Numbered from the stretch's first letter, positions 1-10,375 are shown. The stretch is DNA of 64,000 bases from Methylobacterium sp. J-078 (GCF_022829285.1 NZ_JAKSYI010000096.1:62001-126000), one strand, 5' to 3'. Program-made: numbers and translations. The notes: generated by a model from the letters alone, not told the origin.

Positions 1-2
1 AC

Positions 3-434
3 ACCCGGGGCTACCCCTCGAACTGCTCCTCCGTCGAGCGCTCGCCGACCCGGCAGGCGATCGAGGTGGCGGGGCAGGTCTATCCGAGCGAGGGGCTGGC
101 CCGGCACGAGTGGCGCACGCACGGCACCTGCTCGGGCCTCGACCCGGTCTCGTATTTCCAGGCGGCCCGGGACGCCCGCGCGGCGGTGACCATTCCGGAC
201 GCCTTCAAGGGACTGGAGCGCGACACCCGCATGGCGCCGATCGAGGTCGCCCGGCAGTTCGTGACGGCCAACCGGGGCCTGCGGCCCGACATGATGTCGG
301 TGACCTGCCGGGGCGGTCAGCTCCAGGAGGTGCGGATCTGCTTTGCCAAGGACCTGCGTGGCTTCACCCCCTGCCCCGAGGTGGCCCGCCAGAATTGCCG
401 CGCCGGCGAAGTTGCCATCGACGCCGCGCGGTAG
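3..434 (+). CDS. Ribonuclease T2 family protein, C-terminal part (5' end outside window)
   Basis: Open frame from the window edge; 143 residues visible and no start inside the window. The motif EWRTHGTCSGL is the second conserved active-site segment (CAS II, with the catalytic His and adjacent Cys) of T2-type endoribonucleases, which cleave single-stranded RNA through a 2',3'-cyclic phosphate and are usually periplasmic or secreted. The upstream GYPSNCSS stretch and the later paired Cys (CFAKDL, FTPCPE, QNCR) fit the disulfide-bonded fold. The first active-site segment (HGLWP type) and any signal peptide would lie before position 1. Family assignment is firm from the CAS II motif; the physiological role is unknown. 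Confidence 0.85.
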   Translation, partial: TRGYPSNCSSVERSPTRQAIEVAGQVYPSEGLARHEWRTHGTCSGLDPVSYFQAARDARAAVTIPDAFKGLERDTRMAPIEVARQFVTANRGLRPDMMSVTCRGGQLQEVRICFAKDLRGFTPCPEVARQNCRAGEVAIDAAR

Positions 435-498
435 ATGATGCCGCGCTTCGCCCCCGGGTCTGGTCGCCGGGGGCCGTGGTGAGACAGGCCCGGACCTC

Positions 499-1344
499 AT
501 GAACTACCGCCACGCCTTCCACGCCGGCAATTTCGCCGATGTCCTGAAGCACCTCGTGCTGGCCCGCGTGCTGGCGCATCTCTGTCTGAAGCCCACCGGC
601 TTCCGGGCGATCGACACCCATGCGGGCCTCGGCTTCTACGACCTCACCGCCGACGAGGCCGGGCGCACGGGCGAGTGGCAGGACGGCTGGGGCCGGCTCG
701 CGACACCGTTTCCCGAAGCCGTCGAGGATCTGCTCGCCCCCTACCGGGAGGCGGTGGCGGCGGTGCAGGCGCGGCACGGGGCCGACACCTATCCGGGCTC
801 GCCCGCCCTCATCCGCGAGTTCCTGCGCCCCAGCGACCAGGGCGTCTTCGTGGAACTGCACCCGGCCGATGCCGAGACCCTGCGGGCGCGCTTCAACCAG
901 GATTCGCTCTCGAAGGTGATGCATCTCGACGGCTGGACGGCACTCAACGCGCTGATCCCGCCGCCCGAGCGCCGGGGCCTCGTCCTGATCGACCCGCCCT
1001 ACGAGGAGCTCGGCGAGATCGACCGCCTCGGCGCGGCGCTCGCCCGGGCGGTCGCCAAGTGGCCGACCGGCACCTATCTCGGCTGGTATCCGATCAAGGA
1101 CGTCGCCAAGGTCGACCGCATGGTGGCCGAACTCGATCGCGGCCTCGCCCGCCCGGCCCTGCGCCTCGACCTGATGGTTTCCGAGCCCGATCCCACCCGC
1201 CTCAACGGCAGCGGTCTCGTCGTGATCAACCCGCCCTGGCGCCTCGCCGAGGAGGCGATGCTGTTCCTGCCGGCGATCGCCGAGCGCCTGGCCCGGGGCG
1301 ACTACGCCGCCTTCCGCTGTGAGGCCTTCGGGGCACCCGCCTGA
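499..1344 (+). CDS. rlmJ: 23S rRNA (adenine(2030)-N(6))-methyltransferase RlmJ
   Basis: 281 residues, the normal length for RlmJ (formerly DUF519/ComJ). The protein opens with MNYRHAFHAGNFADVLKH, the family's hallmark N-terminus, then DTHAGLGFYDL (SAM-binding loop) and LIDPPYEE (DPPY catalytic motif of N6-adenine methyltransferases). It methylates A2030 of 23S rRNA in E. coli; the same reaction is inferred here. It lies 64 bp after the RNase T2 gene on the same strand. The ATG at 499 matches the family start exactly. Confidence 0.93.
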   Translation: MNYRHAFHAGNFADVLKHLVLARVLAHLCLKPTGFRAIDTHAGLGFYDLTADEAGRTGEWQDGWGRLATPFPEAVEDLLAPYREAVAAVQARHGADTYPGSPALIREFLRPSDQGVFVELHPADAETLRARFNQDSLSKVMHLDGWTALNALIPPPERRGLVLIDPPYEELGEIDRLGAALARAVAKWPTGTYLGWYPIKDVAKVDRMVAELDRGLARPALRLDLMVSEPDPTRLNGSGLVVINPPWRLAEEAMLFLPAIAERLARGDYAAFRCEAFGAPA

Positions 1345-1606
1345 CACCCATCGGCGGCCTCCCGATCCGCGCCTGTCATCCTAGCTTCACACGCCCCGGT
1401 CATGTCCCGTCCCTGGCGGACCGCCGAGCCGGTGGATGCGTCCGGAATGACCGCGCGGGCGCACCGCCCACGCGCTATCGTGTCGGAGAGGTGGGACAAT
1501 GCGGGCGGACGAGCGCTTGGAGGCCGAACCCGGCAAGGGTCTGGCCCGCGCCGCGATGGCTGCGCGCCCCGAGGCGGTGACGGGTGGCAGGGAGTCGGAG
1601 GGAAAC

Positions 1607-2173
1607 ATGGCCAAGGGGGGTTCGGCCAAGTCCGACGTGACGAAGTCCGACAAGCGGCTGCGGCCGCCGGGCTCCAAGAGCGTCGGCTGGGCCCTGGTCC
1701 AGGCCGCCCGCCTGCACCGCTCCCGCGTCGGCGACCGACTGGCGGACCTCGACCTCTTCGCCGGGCAGGAACAGGTCGTGCAGGCGCTGGCGGCGGCCGG
1801 CACCATGACGATGGGCGATCTCGCCGCGACCCTGCGGGTGCGCCCGCCGACCGCCTCGAAGACGATCTCGCGCCTGGCGGCCCTCGGATTCGTCGAGCGC
1901 CGGGCCGAGGCCGGCGACGGCCGCATCGTGCGCGTGCGCCTCACCGAGACGGGCCTGGCCAAGGCCGCCGCCATCGAGCGGATCTGGGACGACGTCGAGG
2001 CCGAACTCCTCGACGGGTTCGACGGCAAGGAGAAGCGCCGCCTGCGCAAGCTGCTGCGCAAGGCCGCGCGCAACCTCGCGGAGGTCTCCGGCGTCACCGG
2101 CCACGAAATCGAGGGCGATTCCGAGATGGACGAGGACGAGCCCGAGACCCTGGCGGTGCCGGAGGCCCTGTAG
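1607..2173 (+). CDS. MarR-family winged-helix transcriptional regulator
   Basis: 188 residues from the chosen ATG at 1607, which has GGAGGG at 1597-1602. An in-frame ATG at 1499, also with a purine-rich leader, would add 36 residues of low conservation and cannot be excluded. A winged-helix region (about residues 50-120) contains MGDLAATLRVRPPTASKTI (recognition helix) and RRAEAGDGRIVRVRLTETG (wing), typical of MarR. The N-terminus is Lys-rich and the last 25 residues are strongly acidic (GDSEMDEDEPE). No obvious target lies next to it, so its regulon is unknown. Confidence 0.75.
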   Translation: MAKGGSAKSDVTKSDKRLRPPGSKSVGWALVQAARLHRSRVGDRLADLDLFAGQEQVVQALAAAGTMTMGDLAATLRVRPPTASKTISRLAALGFVERRAEAGDGRIVRVRLTETGLAKAAAIERIWDDVEAELLDGFDGKEKRRLRKLLRKAARNLAEVSGVTGHEIEGDSEMDEDEPETLAVPEAL

Positions 2174-2197
2174 GCCCCGCGACCCCCGAGGGAGCGC

Positions 2198-2551
2198 TCA
2201 GCGCACCCGGAACGGTTCCTGGCTGCCCGCTTGCCGGCGCAGTGCGGCCGTCCGGACCTGGTCTTGGATCGGCGACGGCCGGAGCGGCTCGGTCGCCGCC
2301 GGTGTCGACGGCGTCCCGGCCTTGCGGATCATGCCGGAGCCCGCATGCATCTTGCGCCGCCGCCGCCGGGCCTGCCGCTCCCAGGCCTGTGCCATCCGCG
2401 TCGCGAACTGGTCGAGCAGCCAGAGGAGCGTCGAGACGAGGATCGCGAGGCTGCAGGCCACGCCGATCAGGAGCCCCCAGATGCCGGGGGCCGGAATCAC
2501 CATCAGGCTGACGAGGCCGATGCTCGCCATGATGGGTATCCACCGCGCCAT
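2198..2551 (-). CDS. Small membrane protein of unknown function
   Basis: 117 residues. Two adjacent hydrophobic segments (about residues 6-25 and 28-48, joined at GIWG) predict a helical hairpin in the inner membrane, followed by a basic segment (RQARRRRRKM) that should sit in the cytoplasm and a polar, Pro/Ala/Gln-rich tail. I do not recognise the family. It ends 24 bp from the convergent MarR gene, and the opposite strand has no better reading frame. Confidence 0.6.
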   Translation of the reverse strand: MARWIPIMASIGLVSLMVIPAPGIWGLLIGVACSLAILVSTLLWLLDQFATRMAQAWERQARRRRRKMHAGSGMIRKAGTPSTPAATEPLRPSPIQDQVRTAALRRQAGSQEPFRVR

Positions 2552-2789
2552 CCCCCGCTCCTCCGACCGACACAGCCCCGAAGCACTGTCTCCCGGGGTT
2601 CATAAGATTTGGTGGATGCGGTGGGCGCCGGGGGATCGCCGGCCGCGGGCGCTTGCCCGGGGCACCGCGCAGGCGGCGCGTGCGCATCGGCCCCGCTCCC
2701 AGGCGGGTGCCCGCCGGGCCTTCGCTGGCCTACAGCAGCGCGGTCGCGCGATCCGCACCGGGCGGAGCGCCGGGAGACGGGGGCGGGTC

Positions 2790-3719
2790 GTGGTGCGCAA
2801 TCAGGGCGTCGTGGAAGACTCGGGCCGGGCCGCATCGCCCAGCAGGCGTCTCGCCGGCATCGCCCTGATGTGCGGGACGCTGGCCTTCTTCGCCTGCCTC
2901 GACGCCTCCGCCAAGACCCTGGCCGGCCACGGCGTCGACCCGCTGCTCTCCACCTTCATGCGCTATGCCGTGAATGTCGGCCTCGTGCTGATGGTGCTCA
3001 ATCCCGTGCGCACGCCCGGCGTCGCGCGCACGAACCGGCTCGGGCTGCAGGCCTTACGCTCGCTGCTGCTGTTCGGCTCAACGGCCCTCAACTTCCTGGC
3101 CCTGCGCCACCTTCAACTCGCCGAGACCCTCTCGATCCAGTTCGCCACGCCCCTGATGGTGGCGCTGCTCGCTGGGCCGCTCCTCGGCGAATGGTCGTCG
3201 CCGCGCCGGCTCGTGGCGGTGGGGATCGGCTTCCTCGGCGTCCTGGTCATCGTCCGGCCGGGCGTCGGCGCATTCCAGCCGGCGGTGCTGCTCAGCATCG
3301 GCAACATGCTGTGCTACGCGTTCTACGTCCTGACCACGCGCAAGCTCGCGGGCGTCGATTCGACGGCCACCACGGTGTTCTATTCGGGGCTCGCCGGCCT
3401 TGCGGTGATGAGCCCGCTCCTGCCCTGGATCTGGACCACGCCGGCGGTCTGGAGCACCTGGGCCCTGCTCGTCGGGGTCGGACTGTTCGGCACCCTGGGG
3501 CACTGGCTGCTGGTGCTGGCCCATGCCCGGGCGCCCGCCAACGTGCTGGCGCCCTTCATCTACACCCAGCTGCTCTGGTCGGTGATGCTGGGCTACCTCG
3601 TCTTCGGCGACGTGCCGAACCGATGGACGCTGATCGGCGCGTCCATCGTCATCGGGTCCGGGCTCTACCTCCTGGCCCAGGAGCGCAGGTCCGCCCGGAC
3701 GCGGCCCGCTCAGCGGTGA
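2790..3719 (+). CDS. DMT-superfamily (EamA-type) transporter
   Basis: 309 residues with about ten hydrophobic segments arranged as two EamA repeats (first about residues 18-150, second about 160-295). The repeat-end signature LLAGPLLGEWSSPRRLVAVG closes the first half, and SVMLGYLVFGDVPNRWTLIG closes the second. Members export metabolites, amino acids or S-adenosylmethionine; the substrate here cannot be told. The GTG at 2790 is chosen because the frame is open far upstream (to 2322) but has no transporter-like sequence there. The last 10 bp overlap the convergent gene ending at 3710. Confidence 0.82.
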   Translation: MVRNQGVVEDSGRAASPSRRLAGIALMCGTLAFFACLDASAKTLAGHGVDPLLSTFMRYAVNVGLVLMVLNPVRTPGVARTNRLGLQALRSLLLFGSTALNFLALRHLQLAETLSIQFATPLMVALLAGPLLGEWSSPRRLVAVGIGFLGVLVIVRPGVGAFQPAVLLSIGNMLCYAFYVLTTRKLAGVDSTATTVFYSGLAGLAVMSPLLPWIWTTPAVWSTWALLVGVGLFGTLGHWLLVLAHARAPANVLAPFIYTQLLWSVMLGYLVFGDVPNRWTLIGASIVIGSGLYLLAQERRSARTRPAQR

Positions 3720-3970
3720 CGGTGGTGGTGGCGGCGCGACTTCATGCGCGTGCGATAGGCCCGGCGGCCCGGATCGATGCCGAGCGCTCCGTTCACCGTG
3801 CCGACCGCGCCGCCGACCGCGCCGCCCACGATCCCGCCGATTGGGCCGGCGACCCGGTCGCCCTCGGCCGCACCCCGGCGGATGCCGCCCGGCAGGCCCT
3901 GCGCCTCGGCCGCGCCCGAGAGCGCGAAGGCGGAGAGGACGAGGCTGGCGGCGAGCAGAGCTTTTCTCAT
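3710..3970 (-). CDS. Small exported glycine-rich protein
   Basis: 86 residues from the ATG at 3970. It has a clear Sec signal peptide (MRKALLAASLVLSAFALSG with a likely cut after AEA), then a Gly/Val-rich stretch of G-G-x-x-G-G-A repeats (IGGIVGGAVGGAVGTVNG) like the glycine-zipper segments of small envelope proteins, and a Arg/His-rich C-terminus (SRRHHHRHR) that may bind metal or nucleic acid. No further family is recognised. It is convergent with the DMT gene (10-bp overlap) and divergent from ileS. Confidence 0.65.
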   Translation of the reverse strand: MRKALLAASLVLSAFALSGAAEAQGLPGGIRRGAAEGDRVAGPIGGIVGGAVGGAVGTVNGALGIDPGRRAYRTRMKSRRHHHRHR

Positions 3971-4375
3971 GGTGCTGTCTCCCAATGATATCGCGTCTCG
4001 GCCGCCCCTCGAACTCGGCCCCGTGCCGAAACCGGCCGGCACCCGAACGCGTGCGGACTAACGGCCGAGCTTGAAATAGGCTCCCGTCGAACGTCTGCGG
4101 TGTTTGACGGAGGCTTAAAGCTCGCTGGTCTCGGGCCGGCACCGCTGCTAGAAGCCGCCGGATGTGCGCTCCTGGTGATCTCCGGATGCGGCGCGGCGCG
4201 CCGATACCGTCCATCCTGCGAATTATGAGCCCGGCCTGCGCCTGAGAGCCGCCGCGGCGGTCCGACGCGAAGGCCGGGAGGGCGAGGACTCGCCTCCAAT
4301 TCGCCGGCCCCGGTGGCACGCCTGCCCGCCGACCGCCTCCAAGACCGATCAGCGCCGAAGACCCCCAGACATCCC
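3971..4375. other. Intergenic region between divergent genes
   Basis: 405 bp between the start of the small exported protein (minus) and ileS (plus). It must hold promoters for both directions. A TTGACG hexamer at 4104-4109 could be a -35 element for ileS, but no good -10 partner was seen. No tRNA, leader ORF, riboswitch or strong hairpin was recognised; reading frames here are GC-rich shadows. Confidence 0.5.
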
Positions 4376-7357
4376 ATGAGCGACCAGACCTCCCCCGCCG
4401 CGGCCCCCGCCCGCGACTATTCGAAGACCCTGTTCCTGCCCCAGACCGCGTTCCCGATGCGGGCCGGCCTCCCGGTGCGCGAGCCCCTGCTGCTGGAGCG
4501 CTGGGCCGCTACCGACCTCTATCGCCAGATCCGCGTGCAGGCCGCCGGCCGCCCGAAATTCGTGCTGCATGACGGCCCGCCCTACGCCAACGGCAACATC
4601 CACATCGGCACGGCGCTCAACAAGATCCTGAAGGACGTCATCGTGCGGGCGCAAGGGGCGCTCGGCTACGACGCCAACTACGTGCCGGGCTGGGACTGCC
4701 ACGGCCTGCCGATCGAGTGGAAGATCGAGGAGCAGTACCGCGCCAAGGGCCGCAACAAGGACGACGTCCCGGTCATCGAGTTCCGCCAGGAATGCCGGAC
4801 CTTCGCGGGCCACTGGCTCGACGTTCAGCGCGAAGAGTTCAAGCGCCTCGGCGTCACCGGCGACTGGGACCACCCCTACGTCACCATGTCGTTCCCGGCC
4901 GAGGCCGCGATCGCCCGCGAACTCATGACCTTCGCCACCACCGGCCAGCTCTATCGCGGCTCGAAGCCGGTGATGTGGTCGGTGGTCGAGAAGACCGCCC
5001 TGGCCGAGGCCGAGGTCGAGTACGAGGACGTCGTCAGCGACGCGATCTTCGCGGCATTCCGGATCACCGACGGTGCGGCGGCGGATCTCGCGGCGGCACG
5101 GGTCGTGATCTGGACGACCACGCCCTGGACGATGCCTGCCAACCGCGCCGTCGCCTATTCGCGGAAGGTGGCCTATGGCCTCTACCGGGTCACGGCGGCG
5201 GCCGAGGACAACTGGGCGAGGGTCGGGGACGCCTACGTCCTGGCGGACACGCTGGCCGCTTCCGTCTTCGCGAGTGCCCGCGTCGAGGCCTTCGAGCGCC
5301 TGCGCGACGTCGCGCCGGCCGAACTCGCGGGCCTGACCCTGAGCCATCCGCTGGCCGGCCACCTGCCCGGCTACGACTTCGCCGTTCCGCTCCTCGACGG
5401 TGAGCACGTCACCGACGAGGCCGGCACCGGCTTCGTCCACACGGCGCCGAGCCACGGGCGCGAGGATTTCGAGGTCTGGATGGCCAACGGCCGCGCGCTC
5501 GCCCAGCGCGGCATCGAGACCCGCATCCCCTACACCGTCGATGCCGACGGCGCGCTGACCGAGGAGGCGCCCGGTTTCACGGGAAAACGTGTCCTGAACC
5601 ACAAGGGCGAGAAGGGCGACGCCAACAAGGCGGTCATCGCGGCGCTGACCGAGGCCGGCACCCTGGTGGCGCGCGGCACCCTCAAGCACAGCTACCCGCA
5701 TTCCTGGCGCTCGAAGAAGCCGGTCATCTTCCGCAACACGCCGCAATGGTTCATCGCCATGGACCGGCCGGTGGAGTCCCTCGGCGGCCAGACCCTGCGC
5801 GAGGTCGCCATGCGGGGCATCGAGGACACCCGCTGGGTGCCGCCCCAGGGCCGGAACCGCATCAACGGCATGGTGGGCAACCGGCCCGACTGGGTGGTCT
5901 CGCGCCAGCGCGCCTGGGGCGTGCCCATCACCGTCTTCGTCAAGCGCGGCACCCACGAGGTTCTTCGCGATGCGGCAGTGAACGCGCGCATCGAAGCGGC
6001 CTTCCACGCGGAAGGCGCCGACGCCTGGTTCACCGATGCGGACGGGGCGCGCTTCCTGCGGCCCGACCACGATCCGGCCGACTACGAAAAGGTCACGGAC
6101 GTCCTCGACGTCTGGTTCGATTCCGGTTCGACCCACGCCTTCGTGCTGGACGACGCGGACCAGTTCCCCGGCCTCGCGGGCGTCAAGCGCCGCCGCGACG
6201 GCGGCGACGACACGGTGATGTACCTGGAGGGGTCCGACCAGCATCGCGGCTGGTTCCAGTCGTCCCTGCTCGAATCTGCCGGCACCCGGGGCCGCGCGCC
6301 CTACGACATCGTCCTGACCCACGGGTTCGTCCTCGACCCCAAGGGCCTGAAGATGTCGAAGTCGAAGGGCAACGTCGTCGCGCCGCAGAACGTCATCAAG
6401 GATTCAGGCGCCGACATCCTGCGCCTGTGGGTGGCGGCCTCCGACTACGCCGACGACCTGCGCATCGGTCCGGAGATCATCAAGACCTTCGCGGAGACCT
6501 ACCGCAAGCTCCGTAACTCGCTGCGCTGGATGCTGGGCTCCTTGGCGCATTTCGAGCCCGGCACCGAAATCCCCCATGCGGAGCTGCCCGAGCTCGAGCG
6601 CCTGATCCGGCATCGGCTGTCCGAGCTCGACGGCGAGATCCGCGAGGCCTACGCCACCTTCGACACCAAGCGGGTGGTGGCGCTCCTCAACGGGTTCATG
6701 ACCGGCGACCTCTCGGCCTTCTACTTCGACGTCCGCAAGGACACGCTCTACTGCGACCCGGCCTCCTCGTCCGTGCGCCGCGCCGCCCTCCAGGTCATCG
6801 ACGAGACCTTCCGCCGGGTCACGATCTGGCTGGCGCCCGTGCTGGCCTTCACGGCGGAGGAGGCCTGGCTCGACCGCTACCCGTCGGAGACCGGCTCGGT
6901 CCATCTCCAGACCCTGCCGGAGACGCCGGCCTCCTGGCGGGACGAGGCGCTCGCCGCCCGCTGGCAGCAGATCCGCCGGGTGCGCCGGGTCGTCACCGGC
7001 GCCCTGGAGATCGAGCGCACGGCCAAGCGCATCGGTGCCAGCCTGGAGGCGGCCCCCACCGTGTACATCGCGGATGCGGACCTGCGCGCGGTGGTGGAGG
7101 GCGTCGATTTCGCCGATGTCTGCATCACCTCCGCCATCCGCATCGCGGAGGGCGAAGGCCCGGCCGAGGCCTTCCGCCTCGACGACGTGCGCGGCGTCGC
7201 GGTCGTGTCGGCGCTGGCCGAGGGTCGCAAATGCGCCCGGTCCTGGCGGGTGACGCCCGAAGTCGGCGCAGACCCGGACTATCCCGACGTGACGCCCCGC
7301 GACGCGCGAGCGCTTCGCGAGTGGGACGCCGCCCATGCCGGCGCGAACGCGGCGTGA
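4376..7357 (+). CDS. ileS: Isoleucine--tRNA ligase
   Basis: 993 residues, class I aminoacyl-tRNA synthetase. [16 protein letters not shown] carries the HIGH-type ATP motif near the N-terminus, an editing (CP1) domain follows with [12 protein letters not shown], and LKMSKSKGN is the KMSKS loop. It charges tRNA-Ile in the cytoplasm. At the C-terminus, where many bacterial enzymes have a Cys4 zinc ribbon, only one Cys remains ([10 protein letters not shown], then PDVTPRDA), a reduced form I associate with alphaproteobacteria. ATG 4376 (MSDQTS) is chosen over the upstream in-frame start at 4313. lspA follows after 49 bp, a common pairing. Confidence 0.96.
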   Translation: MSDQTSPAAAPARDYSKTLFLPQTAFPMRAGLPVREPLLLERWAATDLYRQIRVQAAGRPKFVLHDGPPYANGNIHIGTALNKILKDVIVRAQGALGYDANYVPGWDCHGLPIEWKIEEQYRAKGRNKDDVPVIEFRQECRTFAGHWLDVQREEFKRLGVTGDWDHPYVTMSFPAEAAIARELMTFATTGQLYRGSKPVMWSVVEKTALAEAEVEYEDVVSDAIFAAFRITDGAAADLAAARVVIWTTTPWTMPANRAVAYSRKVAYGLYRVTAAAEDNWARVGDAYVLADTLAASVFASARVEAFERLRDVAPAELAGLTLSHPLAGHLPGYDFAVPLLDGEHVTDEAGTGFVHTAPSHGREDFEVWMANGRALAQRGIETRIPYTVDADGALTEEAPGFTGKRVLNHKGEKGDANKAVIAALTEAGTLVARGTLKHSYPHSWRSKKPVIFRNTPQWFIAMDRPVESLGGQTLREVAMRGIEDTRWVPPQGRNRINGMVGNRPDWVVSRQRAWGVPITVFVKRGTHEVLRDAAVNARIEAAFHAEGADAWFTDADGARFLRPDHDPADYEKVTDVLDVWFDSGSTHAFVLDDADQFPGLAGVKRRRDGGDDTVMYLEGSDQHRGWFQSSLLESAGTRGRAPYDIVLTHGFVLDPKGLKMSKSKGNVVAPQNVIKDSGADILRLWVAASDYADDLRIGPEIIKTFAETYRKLRNSLRWMLGSLAHFEPGTEIPHAELPELERLIRHRLSELDGEIREAYATFDTKRVVALLNGFMTGDLSAFYFDVRKDTLYCDPASSSVRRAALQVIDETFRRVTIWLAPVLAFTAEEAWLDRYPSETGSVHLQTLPETPASWRDEALAARWQQIRRVRRVVTGALEIERTAKRIGASLEAAPTVYIADADLRAVVEGVDFADVCITSAIRIAEGEGPAEAFRLDDVRGVAVVSALAEGRKCARSWRVTPEVGADPDYPDVTPRDARALREWDAAHAGANAA

Positions 7358-7406
7358 CGCGGATGCTCCGCCCTCCCTTCCCCCGCGATGGGGGGAGGAC
7401 CGGCCT

Positions 7407-7901
7407 GTGCGCCTGACCCCCTCCCGCCTCGGCCTCGCGGCGCTTCTCGTCACCCTCGTCCTCGACCAGGCGACGAAGCTCGGGCTGTATTTCGGCACCG
7501 ACCTCGTGCTGACGCAGCCCTGGCGGATCGCCCCCTTCGCCGAGTTCCTCGTGGTCTGGAACCGGGGCGTGTCCTACGGGATGTTCCAACAGGAGGGCGA
7601 CCTCGGCCGCTGGGTGCTGGTGGCGGTGTCCTGCGTCGCGGCGATCGCCCTGATCCTCTGGATGCGGCGGGCCGAATCGCGCCTCTTGGGCCTCGCCCTC
7701 GGGCTCGTGGCCGGGGGCGCCATCGGCAACGCCATCGACCGGGCCGCCTACGGCGCGGTGTTCGATTTCGTGCACCTTCACTGGGGCCGGTGGTCCTGGT
7801 ACGTGTTCAACGTCGCCGACGCCGCCATCGTCGCCGGAGTGGTCGGCCTCATCCTCGACAGCCTCCGGCCGGCGCCGAAGCACGGCAATTCGCAATCGTG
7901 A
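7407..7901 (+). CDS. lspA: Lipoprotein signal peptidase (signal peptidase II)
   Basis: 164 residues, normal length, beginning at a GTG (7407) preceded by GGGGGGAGG at 7389-7397. It has four hydrophobic segments. Conserved blocks are [39 protein letters not shown] (first catalytic Asp, in NAIDR) and FNVADAAIV (second catalytic Asp). It removes the signal peptide from diacylglyceryl-prolipoproteins in the inner membrane. Probably cotranscribed with ileS. Confidence 0.94.
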   Translation: MRLTPSRLGLAALLVTLVLDQATKLGLYFGTDLVLTQPWRIAPFAEFLVVWNRGVSYGMFQQEGDLGRWVLVAVSCVAAIALILWMRRAESRLLGLALGLVAGGAIGNAIDRAAYGAVFDFVHLHWGRWSWYVFNVADAAIVAGVVGLILDSLRPAPKHGNSQS

Positions 7902-8107
7902 GGGCGGCCCCGCATTCCGTGCGCGGATGTGATCCGTAAACCACACCGGGGATCGTTGTGCGGCGGAGGCTGGTGCGCTGCGGTCAAGGCGCCATACGAT
8001 CGCCTGAAACCGGGATCAGGCCGGACCGGTCGGATCAGGCGGCGGCCAAGCGCCCATCCCGGAACGGGAAACCGGGGCCGACCAACCGGGCGAAGAACGG
8101 GGACAAC

Positions 8108-8743
8108 ATGATCGGGCATCGGGGTTTGCTGGTGGTGGCGGGCGTTCTGAGCGCTGCGAGCGCGCAGGCGCAGCAGGGCGTGTTCATGCGGGACGCCCTC
8201 AGCAATATCGGCCTGATCGAGCCCGAGAAGCCCGCCATCAATTACCGCGAGCGCGCGCCCCTGGTGATGCCGCCCAAGCTCGACGGCCGGGCCCTGCCGC
8301 CGCCGCGCCAGCCGGAAGCCTCGGCGCAATGGCCCAAGGATCCCGAGATCGTCCAGCGCGAGCGCGAGCGCGAGGAGGCCCGCAAGCCGATCGTGCGTGG
8401 CGCTCAGGGCCGCATGAGCGACAACAACATGACCCTGTCCATCGACGAGATGCGGGGCGGCCGCCGGGCCGGCGCTCAGGGCCGCACGGAGAACGGGCGA
8501 CCCGAGGGCGAGAACGACGACCGCAACTCGTTCTGGGCGAACCCCTTCGGACTGCGCTCGGCGGAAGTGGCGGAGCCCTCCGCGGTGGAGCCCGACCGCG
8601 ACGTGCTCACCGACCCGCCGACCGGTTACCGCAAGCCGCCCCGCAAGGTCGCTAAGAGCAACGGCGATCCCGTCAACAATCCCTCGCGCGAGCGCGAGGA
8701 AGCCGATCCGGGCGCCTACCTGCGCGCCCGCTCGGCGAACTGA
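8108..8743 (+). CDS. Exported, largely disordered protein of unknown function
   Basis: 211 residues from the ATG at 8108. The N-terminus is a short signal peptide (GLLVVAGVLSAASAQAQQG, likely cut after AQA). The mature part is hydrophilic and rich in Pro, Arg, Glu and Asn, with REREREEARKP, two GAQGR segments and a Lys/Arg-rich PPRKVAKSNG tail, and no visible catalytic motif. It sits between lspA and the M16 peptidase pair, so it may be an envelope protein made with them; this is inference from position only. The upstream in-frame start at 7958 would bury the signal peptide and is rejected. Confidence 0.7.
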   Translation: MIGHRGLLVVAGVLSAASAQAQQGVFMRDALSNIGLIEPEKPAINYRERAPLVMPPKLDGRALPPPRQPEASAQWPKDPEIVQREREREEARKPIVRGAQGRMSDNNMTLSIDEMRGGRRAGAQGRTENGRPEGENDDRNSFWANPFGLRSAEVAEPSAVEPDRDVLTDPPTGYRKPPRKVAKSNGDPVNNPSREREEADPGAYLRARSAN

Positions 8744-8757
8744 ACCCGGGTCCAGTG

Positions 8758-8778
8758 CCGGCGCCGCGCGGGCGCCGG
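8758..8778 (+). terminator. GC-rich hairpin after the exported-protein gene
   Basis: An 8-bp perfect stem (CCGGCGCC/GGCGCCGG) with a 5-nt loop lies 15 bp after the stop at 8743. There is no T-tract, so it could be a terminator or only an mRNA-stabilising hairpin before the peptidase genes. Confidence 0.35.
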
Positions 8779-8894
8779 TCACGCTCGATGACCCGACGCC
8801 CATCCGCTTCGCCCCCGCCGGTGGCGCGCGGCGGGCGCCATCCCAACAGGACGGACGGCTTCGCGACGAGCCGGCCGCGGAAGGATCAGCATTG

Positions 8895-10274
8895 ATGCAT
8901 CTGTTCAGGAAGGACACGCCCCATTTCGGTCCGTCGCGCGGCCATGCCAGCGCCGGCCGTGCGGATGCCGCCCCCTTCGGGCGCTCCGAGGCGGGCGGAC
9001 CCGAGGTCAGCGCCTTCGCGCTCGACAATGGCCTCGACGTCGTCGTCGTTCCCGATCACCGCGCCCCCGTCGTCACCCACATGGTGTGGTACCGCAACGG
9101 CTCGGCCGATGACCCGCTCGGCCAGTCGGGCATCGCCCACTTCCTCGAGCACCTGATGTTCAAGGGCACCGAGCGGCACCCGATCGGCGCCTTCTCGAAG
9201 GCCGTCTCGGGTCTCGGCGGCCAGGAGAACGCCTTCACCTCCTACGACTACACCGCCTATTTCCAGCGCGTGGCCCGCGATCACCTCCGGACCATGATGG
9301 AATTCGAGGCCGACCGCATGACCGGCCTCGTCCTCGACGACGCCGTGGTGGCGCCCGAGCGCGACGTGGTGCTGGAGGAGCGCCGCATGCGGGTCGAGAC
9401 CGACCCCTCCGCCCAGCTCTCCGAGGCCATGGCCGCCTCGCTGTTCGTGCACCATCCCTACGGCACGCCGATCATCGGCTGGATGCACGAGATCGAGGAG
9501 CTGAACCGCACCCACGCCCTCGACTACTACAAGCGCTTCTATACGCCCGAGAACGCCATCCTGGTGGTGGCCGGCGACGTGACCCCGGACGACGTGCGCC
9601 GCATGGCGGACGACACCTATGGCCGCGTCACCCCGCAGGGCACCCGGCCCGTCCGCCTGCGCGCCCGGGAGCCGGAGCCCAAGGCCCTGCGCCGCCTCGC
9701 GGTGGCCGACCCCAAGGTCGAGCAGCCGACCCTGCAGCGGCTCTACCTCACGCCGTCCTGCATCACCGCGCGGGACGGCGAGTGCCACGCCCTGGAACTG
9801 CTGGCCGAGGTGATGGGCGGCGGCTCCACCTCCTACCTCTACCGCAAGCTGGTGATGGAGCTCGGCGTCGCGGTGAACGCGGGCGCCTGGTACATGGGCT
9901 CGGCCATCGACGACACCCGCTTCTCGGTCTACGCGGTGCCGGCCGAGGGCGTCAGCCTGGAGAAGCTCGAGGAGGAGGTCGACCGGATCTTGCGCCGCGT
10001 GCCCTCCGAGGCCCTTACGCCCGAGGCGATCGAGCGGGCCAAGACCCGGCTCGTGGCCGAGACGGTCTATTCCTCCGACAGCCAGTCGTCGCTCGCCCGC
10101 ATCTACGGGTCGGCGCTCGCCATCGGCGAATCGATCGAGGAGGTCCGCCGCTGGCCCGCCGACATCGAGAGCGTGACGCAAGGCCGCCTCGCGGCGGTGG
10201 CGGAGCGCTACCTCGTCCCGGCCCGCTCGGTGACCGGCTACCTCACCAAGGCCCGTGAGGCCGATGCGGCCTGA
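8895..10274 (+). CDS. M16-family zinc metallopeptidase (catalytic member of a pair)
   Basis: 459 residues. The inverted zinc motif HFLEH (His82, Glu85, His86 within SGIAHFLEHLMFKGT) is complete, and the downstream Glu-rich helix (VLEERRMRVE) supplies the third ligand region. Two M16 halves are present (about 30-180 and 190-370). Relatives include PqqL/mitochondrial processing peptidase-like enzymes that degrade or process peptides. The ATG at 8895 is preferred to the TTG one codon upstream; GGAAGGA lies just 5'. The paired gene at 10376 lacks the zinc motif, so the two products probably act as a heterodimer, as in other two-gene M16 systems. Confidence 0.9.
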   Translation: MHLFRKDTPHFGPSRGHASAGRADAAPFGRSEAGGPEVSAFALDNGLDVVVVPDHRAPVVTHMVWYRNGSADDPLGQSGIAHFLEHLMFKGTERHPIGAFSKAVSGLGGQENAFTSYDYTAYFQRVARDHLRTMMEFEADRMTGLVLDDAVVAPERDVVLEERRMRVETDPSAQLSEAMAASLFVHHPYGTPIIGWMHEIEELNRTHALDYYKRFYTPENAILVVAGDVTPDDVRRMADDTYGRVTPQGTRPVRLRAREPEPKALRRLAVADPKVEQPTLQRLYLTPSCITARDGECHALELLAEVMGGGSTSYLYRKLVMELGVAVNAGAWYMGSAIDDTRFSVYAVPAEGVSLEKLEEEVDRILRRVPSEALTPEAIERAKTRLVAETVYSSDSQSSLARIYGSALAIGESIEEVRRWPADIESVTQGRLAAVAERYLVPARSVTGYLTKAREADAA

Positions 10275-10375
10275 GACCCAGGTCTCGTGAGACCCGGGTG
10301 GCCTGAAGGCCGCCCGACGCCCTTCCGGACGGCAGCGGCCCCGCCGCCGCGCCCCGCGCACAGCATGAGGTTTCC

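Noticed and set aside
2322..3719. A longer version of the DMT transporter gene
   Set aside because: The first 156 codons have no transporter-like sequence and overlap the small membrane protein gene on the other strand; the GTG at 2790 is preferred.
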